From contig WPIO01000214.1 in assembly GCA_009760855.2 (NCBI GenBank), positions 1 through 64,000 of the forward strand: DNA of 64,000 nt, in the 5' to 3' direction. Positions 46,262 through 58,137 of this stretch are shown here, one piece after another. Every line of letters begins with the position of its first letter. Within the stretch, counting starts at the first letter, position 1. The DNA is from Cristatella mucedo (taxonomy: Eukaryota; Bryozoa; Phylactolaemata; Cristatellidae). Both the position numbers and the translations under genes were made by a program. Below the pieces are notes generated by a model that had not been told where the DNA came from, ran no database searches, and was given only the letters and a program-made list of their open reading frames with translations.

Positions 46262-47775
46262 GCTGTTAAAATGCCGGGCAGGAACTTTTCGGCGCTGCAG
46301 CTCGAGAACGAGCTGGTGGAATGCCGGGACGTTTTGGAGGGAGGCGAATTCTTAAAGCAGCGAGCTGGCGAACGCTGCTTGAGCTTCGGAAACACATTTT
46401 TTGTGGATCGCAATTAATCCCGGAAGGGAGAGCACCGACCGCTCTTAGACTCGCTGCAATACGGCGTAGCAATATACAAAGCTGGTAGTGGAGCTCGGTG
46501 TAGAGTGATCGCTTCCTCTAGCACACTGAAGCTCTTTTTCGTGGCTACTAGATCTCGCTTAAATAGCCAGTGCAACAAAGGAGAATAGATGCATACCCAG
46601 TGAATGCAAGGCACGCAGAGGTCAAAGCAAGGCTCGTGGGGGTCAAAGCAAGGCACGAAGGGCTCGATAACCTACTAAAAAAAATACTGTCGCTTTCATT
46701 CTCGGTAAATGATAAGAATAGTAATAAAACTCGCTAATTCAAAATTGCCCCATAGGCCTATACATCAATTCGACAAGGACCGCAAGGGTGACTTTCGAAA
46801 ATCGGTGACCACCTTCCGGGTTTAGCAGAGAAGGCAATAGTTTTCCAAAGCACTCTTCAATGCGGAGCTGTTGTCAAAAATGACCCCAAACATGGCCGTA
46901 GTATCGAGCGCACAGGGAAGTATTGGGCTAAACGAAAGGTGAAGAGCATCTCAAGTGTTGAACGAGCGAACTCAGCTAAGACGACATCGGAGAGTGGCCT
47001 CTTGGGGTCAGTGAGCCGGGGTGGGAGGTTTGACGATGACGCATCGAAGCTGGGGTGACAGCTGCCCCTGTGCTCGGCAGACGGTAAGCGGGGGTCCGGT
47101 CGCCTCGAGCTCGGGGCCCGACAGAGAGCGCCACCTTGACTAGGACTGGAGTGTCAGTCGGCGGAAACTCTCTGCGAAAGTGCTACAAGCTTGAGAGCCG
47201 AGGCCAATCGCTGCGGGGCCGGAGCTGACAAGGCGACTTTGCTCGCTCGCGAGATGCTCCGGAGACTTTGGCCGCCGCCATCGCTCGCCCTTTGCTTCCG
47301 GTGCTAAAAAGGGTCTCTCGAGGTCGCGGCGTTTGCGGCCAGCAAACACCGAGGGAGGGGGAGAGGTGGGGGCAGTCGGTGGCTGGGCTCTCACACGAGA
47401 TCGCTCTCGCAGAAGCTCCCCCCTCTCCTTGCGAATGCTGCCCAATCAAGGAAGAGGCTTCGAGGTATAAGCCCTGCCTGCGTCGGCCCCCCCGACCGGT
47501 CGGCGTCGGCGGCAGCGTTGCTAGCGGACGAGCTCCCACGAGCTCGGTCGGCGGCCGCGGCGGCTGGAAACGCCTACCTGATCTTCGGCCTCGAGGAAGG
47601 CGGCGATGCTGCTCCGGACCTTGTTGGGCACGCCGCGCACCGTCCCTCGCGCGCTGACCAGCGTTCGACTCGAGCGGGCGTCGGTCGCCGCCGCCGAGAT
47701 CGGGCGACCGAGGTCGCCCGGCGGCGGTGCTCCGGTGTCGCCTCCGCCGGAGCCGCCGGTCTCGGCGAGCTGCAT
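43677..47775 (-). CDS. GRXCR1-like: GRXCR1/2-like protein (glutaredoxin domain-containing cysteine-rich)
   Basis: At least four exons on the minus strand: 47775-47578, 45574-45338, 44062-43997 and 43859-43677, all joined in phase 0. In order they give a low-complexity N-terminus with SARGTVRGVPNKVR (conserved GTVRGV block), a glutaredoxin-like domain starting RVCFYTTSLKAVRETYDRCA with a single cysteine instead of the redox CxxC, then HRVRYEERDV, VPQLFAGGDHVG, VVQLNEAGELRALLQ, and a C-terminal zinc-binding-type CxxC array (CTHCGG, CSTCGG, CVQCDKRG, CHAC). In vertebrates this family shapes actin-rich stereocilia of inner-ear hair cells; the role here is unknown. The lone-cysteine Grx fold suggests a structural rather than redox role. 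The true start may lie further upstream, since the frame stays open to about 47860. Confidence 0.85.
43997..44062 (-). CDS. GRXCR1-like: GRXCR-like exon 3
   Basis: Acceptor TTTCTTCAG and donor CAG/GTTAGA on the minus strand; 22 whole codons, DAVRVVQLNEAGELRALLQS and FQ. It continues the glutaredoxin fold after GGDHVG. Confidence 0.87.
44100..44236. repeat. 68-bp tandem duplication
   Basis: Two adjacent, essentially identical copies of the block GAGCGATTTGGCGATGGC through GGGCATTTTCAGGCCGGC, 38 bp upstream of exon 3 in the GRXCR-like intron. Confidence 0.93.
44287..44512. repeat. (CT)n/(CTGT)n array
   Basis: CT dinucleotides with TCTG and CCGT interruptions in the GRXCR-like intron. Confidence 0.95.
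45338..45574 (-). CDS. GRXCR1-like: GRXCR-like exon 2 (glutaredoxin-like domain)
   Basis: Acceptor TGCCGTTGCAG and donor GGC/GTAAGC on the minus strand; 79 whole codons. It begins KCYRLAEEGRVCFYTTSLKA and contains DRCAVVKKILQTHRVRYEER and REVAVPQLFAGGDHVG. Confidence 0.9.
46200..46262. repeat. (GT)n microsatellite
   Basis: About 28 GT units, in the GRXCR-like intron. Confidence 0.97.
46271..46417 (+). other. small open frame of unknown status
   Basis: A 48-codon frame from ATG (MPGRNFSALQLENELVECRD) to TAA. It directly follows the GT repeat and is antisense within the GRXCR-like intron. Its amino acid composition is protein-like, but no family is recognised and no splice partner was found. 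Confidence 0.2.
46430..47577. other. GRXCR-like intron 1 interior, no gene recognised
   Basis: No repeat family or motif-bearing exon identified. Confidence 0.4.
47578..47775 (-). CDS. GRXCR1-like: GRXCR-like exon 1 (proposed start)
   Basis: Minus-strand frame from an ATG at 47775 (MQLAETGGSGG) to the donor CAG/GTAGGC. It contains TLVSARGTVRGVPNKVRSSI and AAFLEAEDQ, aligning with the conserved GTVRGV region just upstream of the glutaredoxin domain. It may instead be an internal exon. Confidence 0.72.
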
Positions 47776-48729
47776 GATCGTGCAGGTGATCGCTGCCGCC
47801 AGGCTCGCCCGGCAAAAGCTCGCGGCAAAGCCGGTTCTCTCCGCGGTCGCCGAGCCGGCTGCTAACGTGGCGACGGCCGAGCGACGATCCGCCCGCCCCG
47901 ATCGATCTGCGCCTGCTGCCCGTTGGGCGAAAATGTTTATGAATCGATGCCGGCAGCGAAAGAGTTCATTGATCTCCGTCGCCTACCGAGACATCGAGGG
48001 TGGCAGACGCTCCTCACGTGGCAGACGCTCCTCACGTGGCAGATGCTCCGTGATGGGCGTGCTCCACCGCTCGCTCCTCGAGCAGGCGTCGTGGTGGCTG
48101 GCTTCGTCGCGTCGTCGGCCGTCGTCCTCCGGACCGGGCGCTCTACAAATCATTTCGCGACATTCTGCGGAGCGAGTCTGCAAGAGGCGTCTTCGTCAAC
48201 CGGCCAGCTGGACATCCTCAGCTCCTGGGACAGCCTTCGGACACTGCTAGCTGACCGCTGCGGCGGCGGCTGCGGCGAGCTCGAGGACTCTCGACGTGGC
48301 CGCTCGCCCGCTGAGGCCGCTGTTGAGGCCGCAGCCGCGATGGAGTCGCCTCGCATTCGCGAGCCGTCCGCTCGGGCGGATCGTTCTCTCTCTCTCGAGC
48401 GCTCGAGCGCACGCGCGAGCGCTCGAGCTCGACGCTACGAAGGCTGATGCTTACGCAGCCGAAGCCGCAGCTAAAGCCGCAGCGGCAGGAGATCGGGCCC
48501 CTCAGCCTGAGTGGCTCCGGCTGCGAGCGAGCGAGCGAGCTTGGAGACATTCCTGACACCTGGCTGAGCATGCAAATCTAGAGTGCTGATAAAACGAAAA
48601 CCTCGGCCCGCTGCCCGAGTGTCATACAACTGAAGGAAGTTCGGCGAGGCTCCTCGAGTGGGCGGAGCGGTTGGACGGAGCTGACCCGGCCTACTGTGTC
48701 GGGCGCGAGCGGAAGGGAGCAAGCAAGCC

Positions 48730-49445
<716 letters not shown>

Positions 49446-49459
49446 TGTCTTTCGGCGCT

Positions 49460-51600
49460 GCATCGCTCTGCTGCGCCATTGTTGAGCCTCTCTTTGCTGC
49501 ATTCGCTCTGCTGCCTCACGCTGCGCCGTGGAGCTCTTATGCTGTGCTGTTGCACTGCTGCGAAAGGTGTGCCCTGCTCCGTCGCGTTCTGCTGCTGCTA
49601 TGAACGCCTGATGCGCGACGAATAGTGATAGGTGATGCCCGTACCTTGGTGCGACCGACAACAGCGGATCGCGACGAAGAGCGCCAATGTCTTAACACAG
49701 CAAGTATCAATAAGTATCAGCATCAATAACCTATCTAAGTCTATTGATAGGAAAAGAAGGTTACAGGCATTCAATAATGGCCACGGCGTATACCAACGTC
49801 TCTGCGACCCAGTGCTCAAATGCCCAGGCTCACTCCGGAAACACAGCTGACTGCCGACAGCATGGCGTCAGGTTTTATGCGGCCCCGGCCAGAGATTATC
49901 GCGTAATCGGTTCATAGCCCATACAATTAAAGAACCACGAATAATCCCTTCATAATATGGCTGACTTTGCTCACCGCCATTTCAGGGCGCATGAATAAGG
50001 GTGGAATTGGGTCGCTGTCCACCTTCGTAAAGAGGTCAAAAACTCCGGCCGCCTGGCTTCGTCATGCATGAAGTGTTGATCGAGTTCGTTATTAATTTCA
50101 ATCAATTTAATCGAGTTCACCATAGTGACGAGTTCTTCACCAACTCACCACAAACAAGGCTAACGTTACTGCAGTTAAAGCAATATCCAAGCTAGTGGTG
50201 TAATTTCTTTATGCGACGTGAGAGAAATCCTGCAAACTTTTTATCTTCTTCCTGTTTTGCTTCCCCTCATCTTTCTGAGATGCGTCTGCTCGCCAACGAG
50301 AAGACGCTGCATCATGCCATCGCCTCCACACGAGCAACTCGGGAATTACGTGGTCACGTGGTGACGCATAGAACTGGAAACAGCACTGCGACTTGCTTTC
50401 TCCATCCCTGAAAAATATTAGAATCGCAACAGATACAAACGTTTTTGCACGTGATGTCGCAGAGTCGTCGGTATGAGGGCTTCCGGTAAAGCCTCGCTAT
50501 AGTTGGGTGGCTTGTCCGCTGTAACTGATTGGCTAGCTAGTGCAAAGTCAAGATTTAGCCCCTTTTAGAAAAAGGTTCAGCTCTCCTTCAAGTATTTTCT
50601 GACAATGACCCCGCAAGCCGGAATGTTTCTGAGCGAAACTTGTTCGAACAGGTCCGTGAGATTGAGAGTGGATATGAGCGTCTGGGACCTTGGACCGTTC
50701 CGAGGTTGTCGTCGCGCCAGCGTGAGAGAACGTGATAGAAATGTGTGGAGAAAATACACAGAAGCCTGCGTTGCAATTCGTTTGAAGTCGGATTTTTGGG
50801 AAGATGTCGGCCAAACTAGACTCGAGGCTACAGCGCTAACTAAAGGCCTTGAGAGCTATCGGCACCTTGAGCTGGCGCGTGCCTCGTGCTCTACGAGGCC
50901 ACTCGATAAGAGCCGAGGCGCTGCCCCGCGAGCGAGGGCGGCTTAAAACAGGAAAACATGGAGGAGGTGCGTCGCGCCCAACTTGCCGTTTGGATTTCTC
51001 AATCGATGGCGCACTAGCAAGCGCCCAGAAAAAATAATATCGCTGATTTCTTTTCGAGAGTATTTGGAGCCCAAATAAAATATTTTTCTTACGCAACTCG
51101 TCCTCACAGAAGCGAGGCGGCAATCTGAATGGCAGAATGGCTGAATGGCTCGTCGTCACAGAGAGGCGGCTCAATCTTGTTTCTCCTTTCCTGGATTTGT
51201 TGCAAGGGAAAAACTAGCACGCTCCACTGGGTGCGCGCAGCCACTCCGCTGCTCCTCCGCTTGCTTTGCTAACTTACTCCTGCGAGTACGACGCGCGGCG
51301 CGCGCGCGCCGCACTCGCGCCTGCGCGCAGCCGACGCCGGCTTCGGCGGGGCCGAAGGGAACCAGTGGGCGCCGCGAGGCGCCGTCATCTCTTGGCGCCG
51401 ACTCGACTCGCTGCTTAGCGACGCAGCCGAAGCGGAAGTCCGGGTGCAGGCCACGGTGCCAACTCCCGCTCTCGAGGTCGCGAGAGCGCAGCGTCGCGTG
51501 TGAGCACCGGTCGGCCGCTGCGCGACGCTGCGCCGCTTCCGATCGAGAATTCTGCCGCTTCCGGAGGCGAGAGTATTTCGCCGCCGCCGCCGACAGAGGG
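49460..51600. other. spacer between the GRXCR-like and NDPK-B genes
   Basis: Nothing recognised. Frames of 60-130 codons on either strand carry no family motif. Confidence 0.4.
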
Positions 51601-51615
51601 CTGACCGTTCGCAGG

Positions 51616-51621
51616 TTTATT
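51616..51621 (-). promoter_or_regulatory. polyadenylation signal of NDPK-B
   Basis: AATAAA on the minus strand about 180 bases after the stop codon of the gene. Confidence 0.55.
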
Positions 51622-51800
51622 TGACTTTGCTCATAAGGACAGAACGGAAGCGCCGCGCTGCGCCGCGCCGCGCAGCTTCCGACCGTCGCTCGCTTTGCCA
51701 AGTCGCCAGCCGATAACAGACTGACGACGCACTTCGCTTGGTGGCGGCGGCGCGCGGCTCTGTCCTGTCGTCTGCGAGCGCAATGGCGCCGGACGGCCGC

Positions 51801-51921
51801 CTAGCGATCGTAGATGAGCGAGTGGTTGGCCGGCTTGAAGTGGAGCACCTCGTTCGGCTGGAACCAGAGCGCCACCTCCTTGGCGGCCGCCTCCTCGCTG
51901 TCGCTGCCGTGCACGGCGTTC
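51801..51921 (-). CDS. NME1/NME2-like: NDPK-B exon 4 (active-site histidine)
   Basis: Acceptor CCGTCGCAG. It encodes [20 protein letters not shown], then [10 protein letters not shown] and LIYDR before TAG at 51803-51801. Confidence 0.93.
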
Positions 51922-52767
51922 CTGCGACGGACGACGACGAAGGAGGAGTGCGCGAGCGTGAATTCTTGCGCGCGCGCGCCGCGCGGCCATTGGTGTAGCG
52001 GCGCGTGCGCAATAATTCAAAGGGTTTGCTGAAGCGGCCTTGGCGCCCTCGACCCTGGCAGGCAGTCCGACCGACGGCCAGGGCCGGCGGCGCGTGGAGG
52101 GGCCGAGGAGTCTCTCACTCGATTGAGAACTCCTTGCGAACGCGCTCGAAGCTCGAAGCAAGCTCCGCTGTGCTGTTAGTTACGCTAGAAGCTCCGCGCG
52201 GCCGTGTGCAGCGCGGCAAAAGTGCATTCGACGTGCGTCTTTACAATGTAACGTAATGTAATGTATCTCCGTCTGTAACCCCACAAAGTCATAAAGACCA
52301 TGTGGGTGCTACGCAGGAGAGTTTTGTATAGCGCACTCACAGCCTAAGCGGCTTTCGGTACGCATTCGGTTGCCAACAGACTTCGTCTCACGCAACAAAG
52401 AAAAAGTGGGAAGCATAGCAGAGTCAGGAGAGCAGTTGAGGTAGTGAGTAGCATGGAAGTAGTAGCTCAGTCTTTAGCCAACCGCTCTGCCACCCGCCGC
52501 CGCCGCCGCTCCACGCAGACCAACTCGAGTCGATAGCGCTGCAAACGGGTTCTCAAGATCCGGCGCTCGTTGGTTTACCGAGCGGCACGGCCCCGCAAGC
52601 GCGTGCCGCTCGGTATGATTGGCTGGCTTGAGCAAGGCCCAGCCAGGCTCAGCCGCCCACCGGCGCCCACTAGCGAATTCCGGGCTACGCCCCGGTTTAG
52701 CTTTAAGTAGAGCGGCTCGTTTGTTGCTCGAGCGACCTAATCGCCGTGTATTTACCCCTGAAAGAAA

Positions 52768-52834
<67 letters not shown>

Positions 52835-55155
52835 CGGAGCCTGAGCTATGGGGTGAAGGAGCTTTCTGCTGGGCTCGCTGTTTTGCAGGGTCAGGCCAGA
52901 AGGACTTTCGGGGTTAGGCTGGAGGTTGACATAGTGGCCACTCTGTGCAGCAAACAATTCATCGCTGCTTGCTGGCTCACTTTCGCCGATACGCAAGCGT
53001 ATACCGATGGCGTTTGTACTACTGAGCCATTAGCGCCGGTGCTCGCCGTCGGAAGTAGGTCTCGTGTAAAGAAGCACTTGAGCCGCGTTGCCTTACAAGC
53101 CGCCAGCCTGCCAGCACTGCTTTAGAAATCCTCTCCGATAATAATAATAATAATAATACAATTGCATAGCGCCCTCCGAGAACTGAATCTTTTTCTAGGC
53201 ACTTCACAGATGCCGTATAGAGAGCAAGCAACCAGAGTGAGAGAATGTTCCATAAATTAAGGAGTTTAAAGTCGGGAATTGTATACTATTATCATATACA
53301 ATCGTACTAAGGATCTAGGGACACGTTGCCTCTGCACGCCCAATCAGAGAAGTAAGCGGCGAATGGCGCTAGGCGCGCAGCCAGCGCCGCACCGGAAACT
53401 GGTGCTGAGGCCAAGCATGCACGCATGCCAAACGAGAGAATCGAGCGAGAAACACAACAAAATGCAGCCGTTGCGCATTCTTAGCTTCACTCTGCGCTGC
53501 CCGCAACCGTTGCGTTCGCTCCAGCAGCCGCGCGTGGGTCGCGCGCCGCTGCAATGGGCGTTCGACGGAGCTTCCGGAAACACCGACGTCCGACATTGAG
53601 GGCCAAGGCTCCTACGTCTTTAAGTGCTAGGACATTTAGCGCCTGCGACCTGAAGAGCCGGGGCGACCGAGGCGCGAGTTGTCGCCGCCGCCGCGTCGTG
53701 GGGCGCGGACCGGAGAGACGACGGAGAGAGCGCGGCGCCATGAACGAGCCGCAGGTGTTGGCGCGCAGGCGCACGACGCGCTTCCTGCTCCGCTCGCGTC
53801 GATCGCGTGCGCGTCGATCAGTGGCGATCGCTTCTCGACTCTGCACCGCTGACACTCTCTCGGCCGCCGCGAGACGGAAGCAGAGCGGCACGGTTTCCCC
53901 TACCTGGCAATGTCGATGCAGAAGTCGCCTCTGATGCTGCCAGCCGTCGCCGCCAGCGGGTTCGTCGCCCCGATCAGGTCGCGCGCCGCTTTCACTGCGC
54001 CGTCGCCTTCCCAGATCTACAGGACGCCGCGCGGCGTCGCACTGGCGTCGCACTGGCTTCGGACGAGGCGCGCCAGAGCTTCGGACGAGGCGCGTGGCTC
54101 GGCGCACGAATCGATCGCCGGGAGCGATCGACTCATCGCCGGGCGCGGCTCGGCGCGCGCGCGAGAGAGTCAGTTTGCCAAGCGATTGCGAGCTCTGGCA
54201 GACCGCGCCAGGCGGTCCACCGCCGAGCGGCTGATGCGGCGTGCCGCCCTCGGGCGCCGCGGCAGTGGCAGCCGCCGCCGCCGCCATCTGGCTAGCCGCA
54301 CCCCGATCGGAGGAGAAGGAGGCCAGAGGTAAGTGCGGCGCCGAGAGCGAGCGAGCTAGCTAGCGAGCGAGCGAGCGAAAGGCAGGCCGGTCGTAATCGA
54401 CGGGGGCGCTGGCGCAGCGCGTCCCTCACCATGGCAACGATCGGACCCGAGAGCGAGTGCTTCACCAGATCTTCAAAGAATTTCTTGGAGCTCAGAGCCG
54501 CGTAGTGCGCTTTGATGAGAGCCTCCGAAGCCTGGAACGGAGCGCGCGCGCGTGCGTGCGCTCACTTCGCTCCGCCGCCAGCGTTCGGTCGCGACGGCCA
54601 GCTCGCGCGAGCGCGCGCGCTCCGAGCGTCCTTGCGTCCTTCTGCGGTTTTGTGGCAGCGAGCGTTCGGGCGCCGCACGCGAAGGTTTTTTCTGCCACTG
54701 TGCAAGTGGCAAGGCTCTGAATCTGCTGACCTTTACTTTACTTTTACTTTTACTGGGCACGCTCGCAAAAGCCCGCGCTCGTGCGCGCCCACTTTTTGTT
54801 GACTGAATCATTAATGCAGTGCTTACGCAAGCGTGCGACAGTTGCGCTAAAGGTAAAAGTAACGTAACGGTCAGCCGATTCAAGAGCCTCATTTGCCCGG
54901 AGAAGATTTTGGAAAGCATTCCCTCCGGCGGTGGGCCAGCTGCACGAGGAGTCCGCTGCAACGGGCGCGAGCAGGGCGGCGGCGGCGGCGGCGGCACCGC
55001 AGGGCGCGCGCCGCTCCGCTCGGCGGCGGCGGCCATACCTGCAGGTACTTGAGAGCAGCCAGCCGGTAGCCGCGACGCTCGAATCGCGAGATGACCTCGC
55101 CGACCAGACCTCGCTGCACGCCATCGGGCTTGACGAGTACCAGGGTGCTTTCCAT
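51801..55155 (-). CDS. NME1/NME2-like: nucleoside diphosphate kinase (NME/nm23 group I), copy B
   Basis: Four exons on the minus strand: 55155-55039, 54531-54430, 54016-53904, 51921-51801; 150 residues, normal length for group I NDPK. The enzyme transfers the gamma phosphate from ATP to NDPs through a phosphohistidine. Visible signatures are [63 protein letters not shown] and the active-site RNAVHGSDS. The intron positions and phases (0, 0, 2) equal those of copy A about 6.7 kb upstream. The start Met at 55155 is the first ATG in frame. Exon 4 is separated by a 2-kb intron. The N-terminus MESTLVLV lacks the usual ERTF and the C-terminus ends YDR. Confidence 0.93.
52246..52470 (-). mobile_element. 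LINE family B 3' end, in NDPK-B intron 3
   Basis: The plus text starts with an AATGTAACGTAATGTAATG tail and continues CGCAGGAGAGTTTTGTATAG, AGCGGCTTTCGGTACGCATT and GAGTCAGGAGAGCAGTTGAG, matching 33.4-33.62 kb. Confidence 0.8.
52769..52832. repeat. (GA)n microsatellite
   Basis: Two GA runs separated by AAAGAAG. Confidence 0.95.
53140..53215 (-). repeat. LINE family A 3' tail
   Basis: Plus text (AAT)n, ATTGCATAGCGCCCTCCGAG, AACTGAATCTTTTTCTAGGC, ACTTCACAGATGC; inverted relative to the 42.1-kb copy. Confidence 0.75.
53904..54016 (-). CDS. NME1/NME2-like: NDPK-B exon 3
   Basis: Acceptor GTCCTGTAG, donor AG/GTAGGG. It encodes [20 protein letters not shown], then [17 protein letters not shown]; the Arg codon is split with exon 4. 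Confidence 0.93.
54430..54531 (-). CDS. NME1/NME2-like: NDPK-B exon 2
   Basis: Acceptor CGTTCCAG, donor ATG/GTGAGG; 34 codons, [20 protein letters not shown] and [14 protein letters not shown]. Confidence 0.93.
55039..55155 (-). CDS. NME1/NME2-like: NDPK-B exon 1
   Basis: 39 codons from ATG at 55155 to donor CAG/GTATGG. It encodes [20 protein letters not shown] and [19 protein letters not shown]. Confidence 0.93.
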
Positions 55156-55227
55156 TGCTGCTGCAGCGTCGAGATTCACCGCCTTCGTCGACGTGCCGAC
55201 AATGGAGCAGCTCGCGGCGCGCGGCAG

Positions 55228-55235
55228 CTTTTATA
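55228..55235 (-). promoter_or_regulatory. TATA box of NDPK-B
   Basis: TATAAAAG on the minus strand, about 75 bp upstream of the start codon, in a GC-rich promoter. An inverted CCAAT (ATTGG) and AAAATGGCGCG, a YY1/E2F-like word, lie within the preceding 40 bp. Confidence 0.6.
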
Positions 55236-55239
55236 GTCG

Positions 55240-55949
55240 CACCGCGAAGCGCCAATCTGTCCGCGCGCCATTTTAGCAATCCAGAGCCGCTCGCCGCCCG
55301 CATGGCAGCTGATGGGAGCGCTCGCTCTAAACAAATCCTGTAAAAGGATCCCGCGCTGCTGCTCCTTCTGGGCTCCATTAAACACCTCGAGGGCTTCTGG
55401 AGCTTTCGACATGCCCAAATACGGATCAGCTGGACGGCGGCGGAGCGCTCGCTCGCGGTGGCGCGCGGTCGGCTGCCGCACCGCGCGACGCCACCGGCCG
55501 CGCGCGGTGCGGAGCTCGGAGCCAGCGAAAGCAGCGTATCGCGCGCGCGCGGGATTCGGCGAAAGGGAGAGGGAGCCGTCGGGCGCCCCCCGTGCGTCAG
55601 TGGCGCGCGACGCCGACGGCTCCGCTTCGCTATCGAAGCCGTCGGCGTCCGGCCAAGCGACGAGAGGGCGACGAGAGCGAGGCAGCGCCCGCCTCGTGCG
55701 CGCCAGCGTGGTAATGACTACAAAGCGCTTCCAAAAAAAGAAAAGCGAGACGCTGGTTTTCTTTTAATCGTCGCCTCGAGAGGTCGGCTCGCGCCGCCGC
55801 GCCGTGCGCCGGTTCGTCGCACGGCCATCATCCGCATAGCGCCGCGGCCGAGAGCCGACACCAGTGGGCGGCTTCAATTGTAGAGAGGAGGGGCCACGGT
55901 GCAACGACCGGTGCACGAGCTCGGCACTGGCCGCCGGCTCATTTCCTAA

Positions 55950-55985
<36 letters not shown>

Positions 55986-57500
55986 GAGAAGCGCTTCCAC
56001 CGCTGTGGAGCAGAGTGCAAAACGGCAGCCAGTTCGCGAGATTCTCGTCTCGCCTACTACCGCCACCAACTCCACCCCAGCCGCTGTCCCCGCCTGCCTT
56101 CCCCAGCTGCCCCCGCCGCTGTTCCGTAGCTTTCCTCTCCTCCACCGTTCCGTCCTGGCTGCCTCCTATTGCAAGCGCAACAGATTTGACTTGATATTAT
56201 ATACTTTTTTAGCTGCGAACCACTGGTAAAGCTCGCCGGTCTGCTCCGGCCAGCACCTCCGTCCGAACGGAAAACCAGCGAACGCGGCTCGCTGTGTTGC
56301 CGCGTGACGGCCTTGCCGGCTGCTGCTCGCAGGTTCGAATTACGTCGTCCGAGACGCACGCGAGCATTCGTTTTGGTCACGCTCTGGTAAGCAAGATCAA
56401 AGATTCCTTCTTCTTCTCACTCTGTCTCTCTCTCCCTCTCTTCCCGCGAAGGATCGAATCGGCTGCGACCGCGCTGCCGCTAAGGCGCCAGCGTCTTGCG
56501 CCAGGGACTCGGGCTCAGCAAACGTACAACTGACAAGGCACGCCGCGCTTGCTGCAGAGGACGACCGAGTCTCTAGCTAAGAGCCGGTGACATCTCGCGA
56601 GCCTTGCGACTCGCGCTCCGCGCGCGCGGCGTTCGACGCGCGAAAGACAGCGAGCGAGTGAGTGCAGCAGCAGTGAGACTGCCGTAAGCGACCGCGAGCG
56701 CAAGGCCTGGAAGGTCAATGCCCGGATGTTAGCCGCGGCCGCTTCGAGGCGGTCGGAAGCCGAGAGCGAGAAGCTCCGACTTTGGCTACTTTCGCGTCCC
56801 AGCCGCGCCGCGGTTAACAAAACTCGGACGGGCTCGCTTCCTCGCTTCATCGCTTCGCCGAGCGGCCGCGGTTGACGCTGGCTCGCCGCACCAGCCGCGC
56901 CGTGCAGCGCAAATCCGAATCGGTGCGTCCCCGCTCAATGAGGCGTGAATTCGACCCAGCGAATAGCAGCCCAACGCGCGAAGCACTCTAGAATGGCTAG
57001 CCTCACTCTGTCGCCCGCTTTGGAAACGGCTAGAGACGTAGGCGACGGCGGGAGGCGACGGCGTAGCCGACGGTGGGACGTGCGCGGGCCGACGTGCGGT
57101 AGCCGACGCGCCGCCGTCACGCAGCGGCGAGCCGCGCCGGCCGCCAGAGCGGCCGGCGCGGGTGGGCAGAGACGCGCGCGAATAGTTCCTCCAACCCGAG
57201 AGAGCCGCGCGGTCTTGGCCTGGACTCGGCACGGTGCGCCGCTGGCCGACGTGTCGGCCAGCGGCGCAATTAGAGCGCTTCCTCGGCTGCTTCGCGCGCG
57301 AGAGCTCGCGGGGCGGTAATTGATGAGAATTATGCCGACTCGAGGCCGCTCGAACTGCTTCACGTCGAGGCGATCGCAGCGTGGAAAATTCGGCGTGGCA
57401 AGCCAATTACAATGATTATTGACGCCTCCTGAGCCGTCGGGCCGTGCGCGGTGCCCTCAGCTTGCGGCCCTCGCTTCAACTGCTGCGTAGTCGCTTAGCC
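55240..57500. other. GC-rich upstream/CpG-dense region, no gene recognised
   Basis: Very CpG-rich, with a (CCG)n run at about 55951-55981. Long antisense frames reflect base composition. Confidence 0.45.
55951..55983. repeat. (CCG)n trinucleotide repeat
   Basis: About ten tandem CCG units. Confidence 0.95.
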
Positions 57501-57562
57501 CGACAGCCTTGCAATGGTTTTTCGTCCGTCCCAATTTAAGGGGTCGCTCGTCGTCTGCTCTC

Positions 57563-57897
57563 TTCTTTCGCTCCTCTTACGCTCCTCTTCCGCTCTTCTC
57601 CCGCTCTTAGTTAGCTCGTCTCCCACTCTTCTTCCGCTCCTCTTACGCTCTTCTCCCGCTCTTGCGCTCTTTTATCGCTCTTTTTCAGCTCTTCTTCCGC
57701 TCCTCTTACGCTCTTCTTCCGCTCCTCTTACGCTCTTCCGCTTTTCTTTTGCTCCTCTTACGCTCCTCTTACGCTCTTCCGCTTTTCATTTGCTCCTCTT
57801 ACGCTCTTCTTACGCTCATCTCCCGCTCTTCTCCCGCTTTTCTCTCGCTCTTAGTTAGCTCTTCATCAGCTTCTCTTCCGCTCCTCTTCCACCTTCT
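57563..57897. repeat. 11-bp pyrimidine minisatellite
   Basis: About 30 degenerate copies of CGCTCYTCTTM (for example CGCTCCTCTTA, CGCTCTTCTCC, CGCTCTTCTTC), with occasional shortened units and two CGCTCTTAGTTAG variants near the ends. Confidence 0.9.
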
Positions 57898-58137
57898 AAC
57901 GCTTCGACGCGGCACGAGTGGCGGTGAATCGGCTGCCACAGAACTTCGGCGACTAAGCGGAGGCGAAGCGAGTCAGCTCGTAAGGCGCTCCGCCTCCGCG
58001 ACGCGATACACTAGTCCGTCGACATTGCAGGGCAGCGCCGCGCAGCGGAGCGGAAAAGAAAAGAGAAAGAGAGGCTCGAGTCGAGCTCGTAGCGAGCAGC
58101 TTCGCGGCGGGCGAGCGCGAGCAGCGCTCCTCGGAGC

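Noticed and set aside
53487-54287. 266-codon minus-strand frame
   Set aside because: It overlaps NDPK-B exon 3 in a different frame; GC-rich composition keeps it open.
54473-55378. 301-codon minus-strand frame
   Set aside because: It runs over NDPK-B exons 1 and 2 out of frame; the true frame is shown by the KPDGVQRG and GPIVAM motifs.
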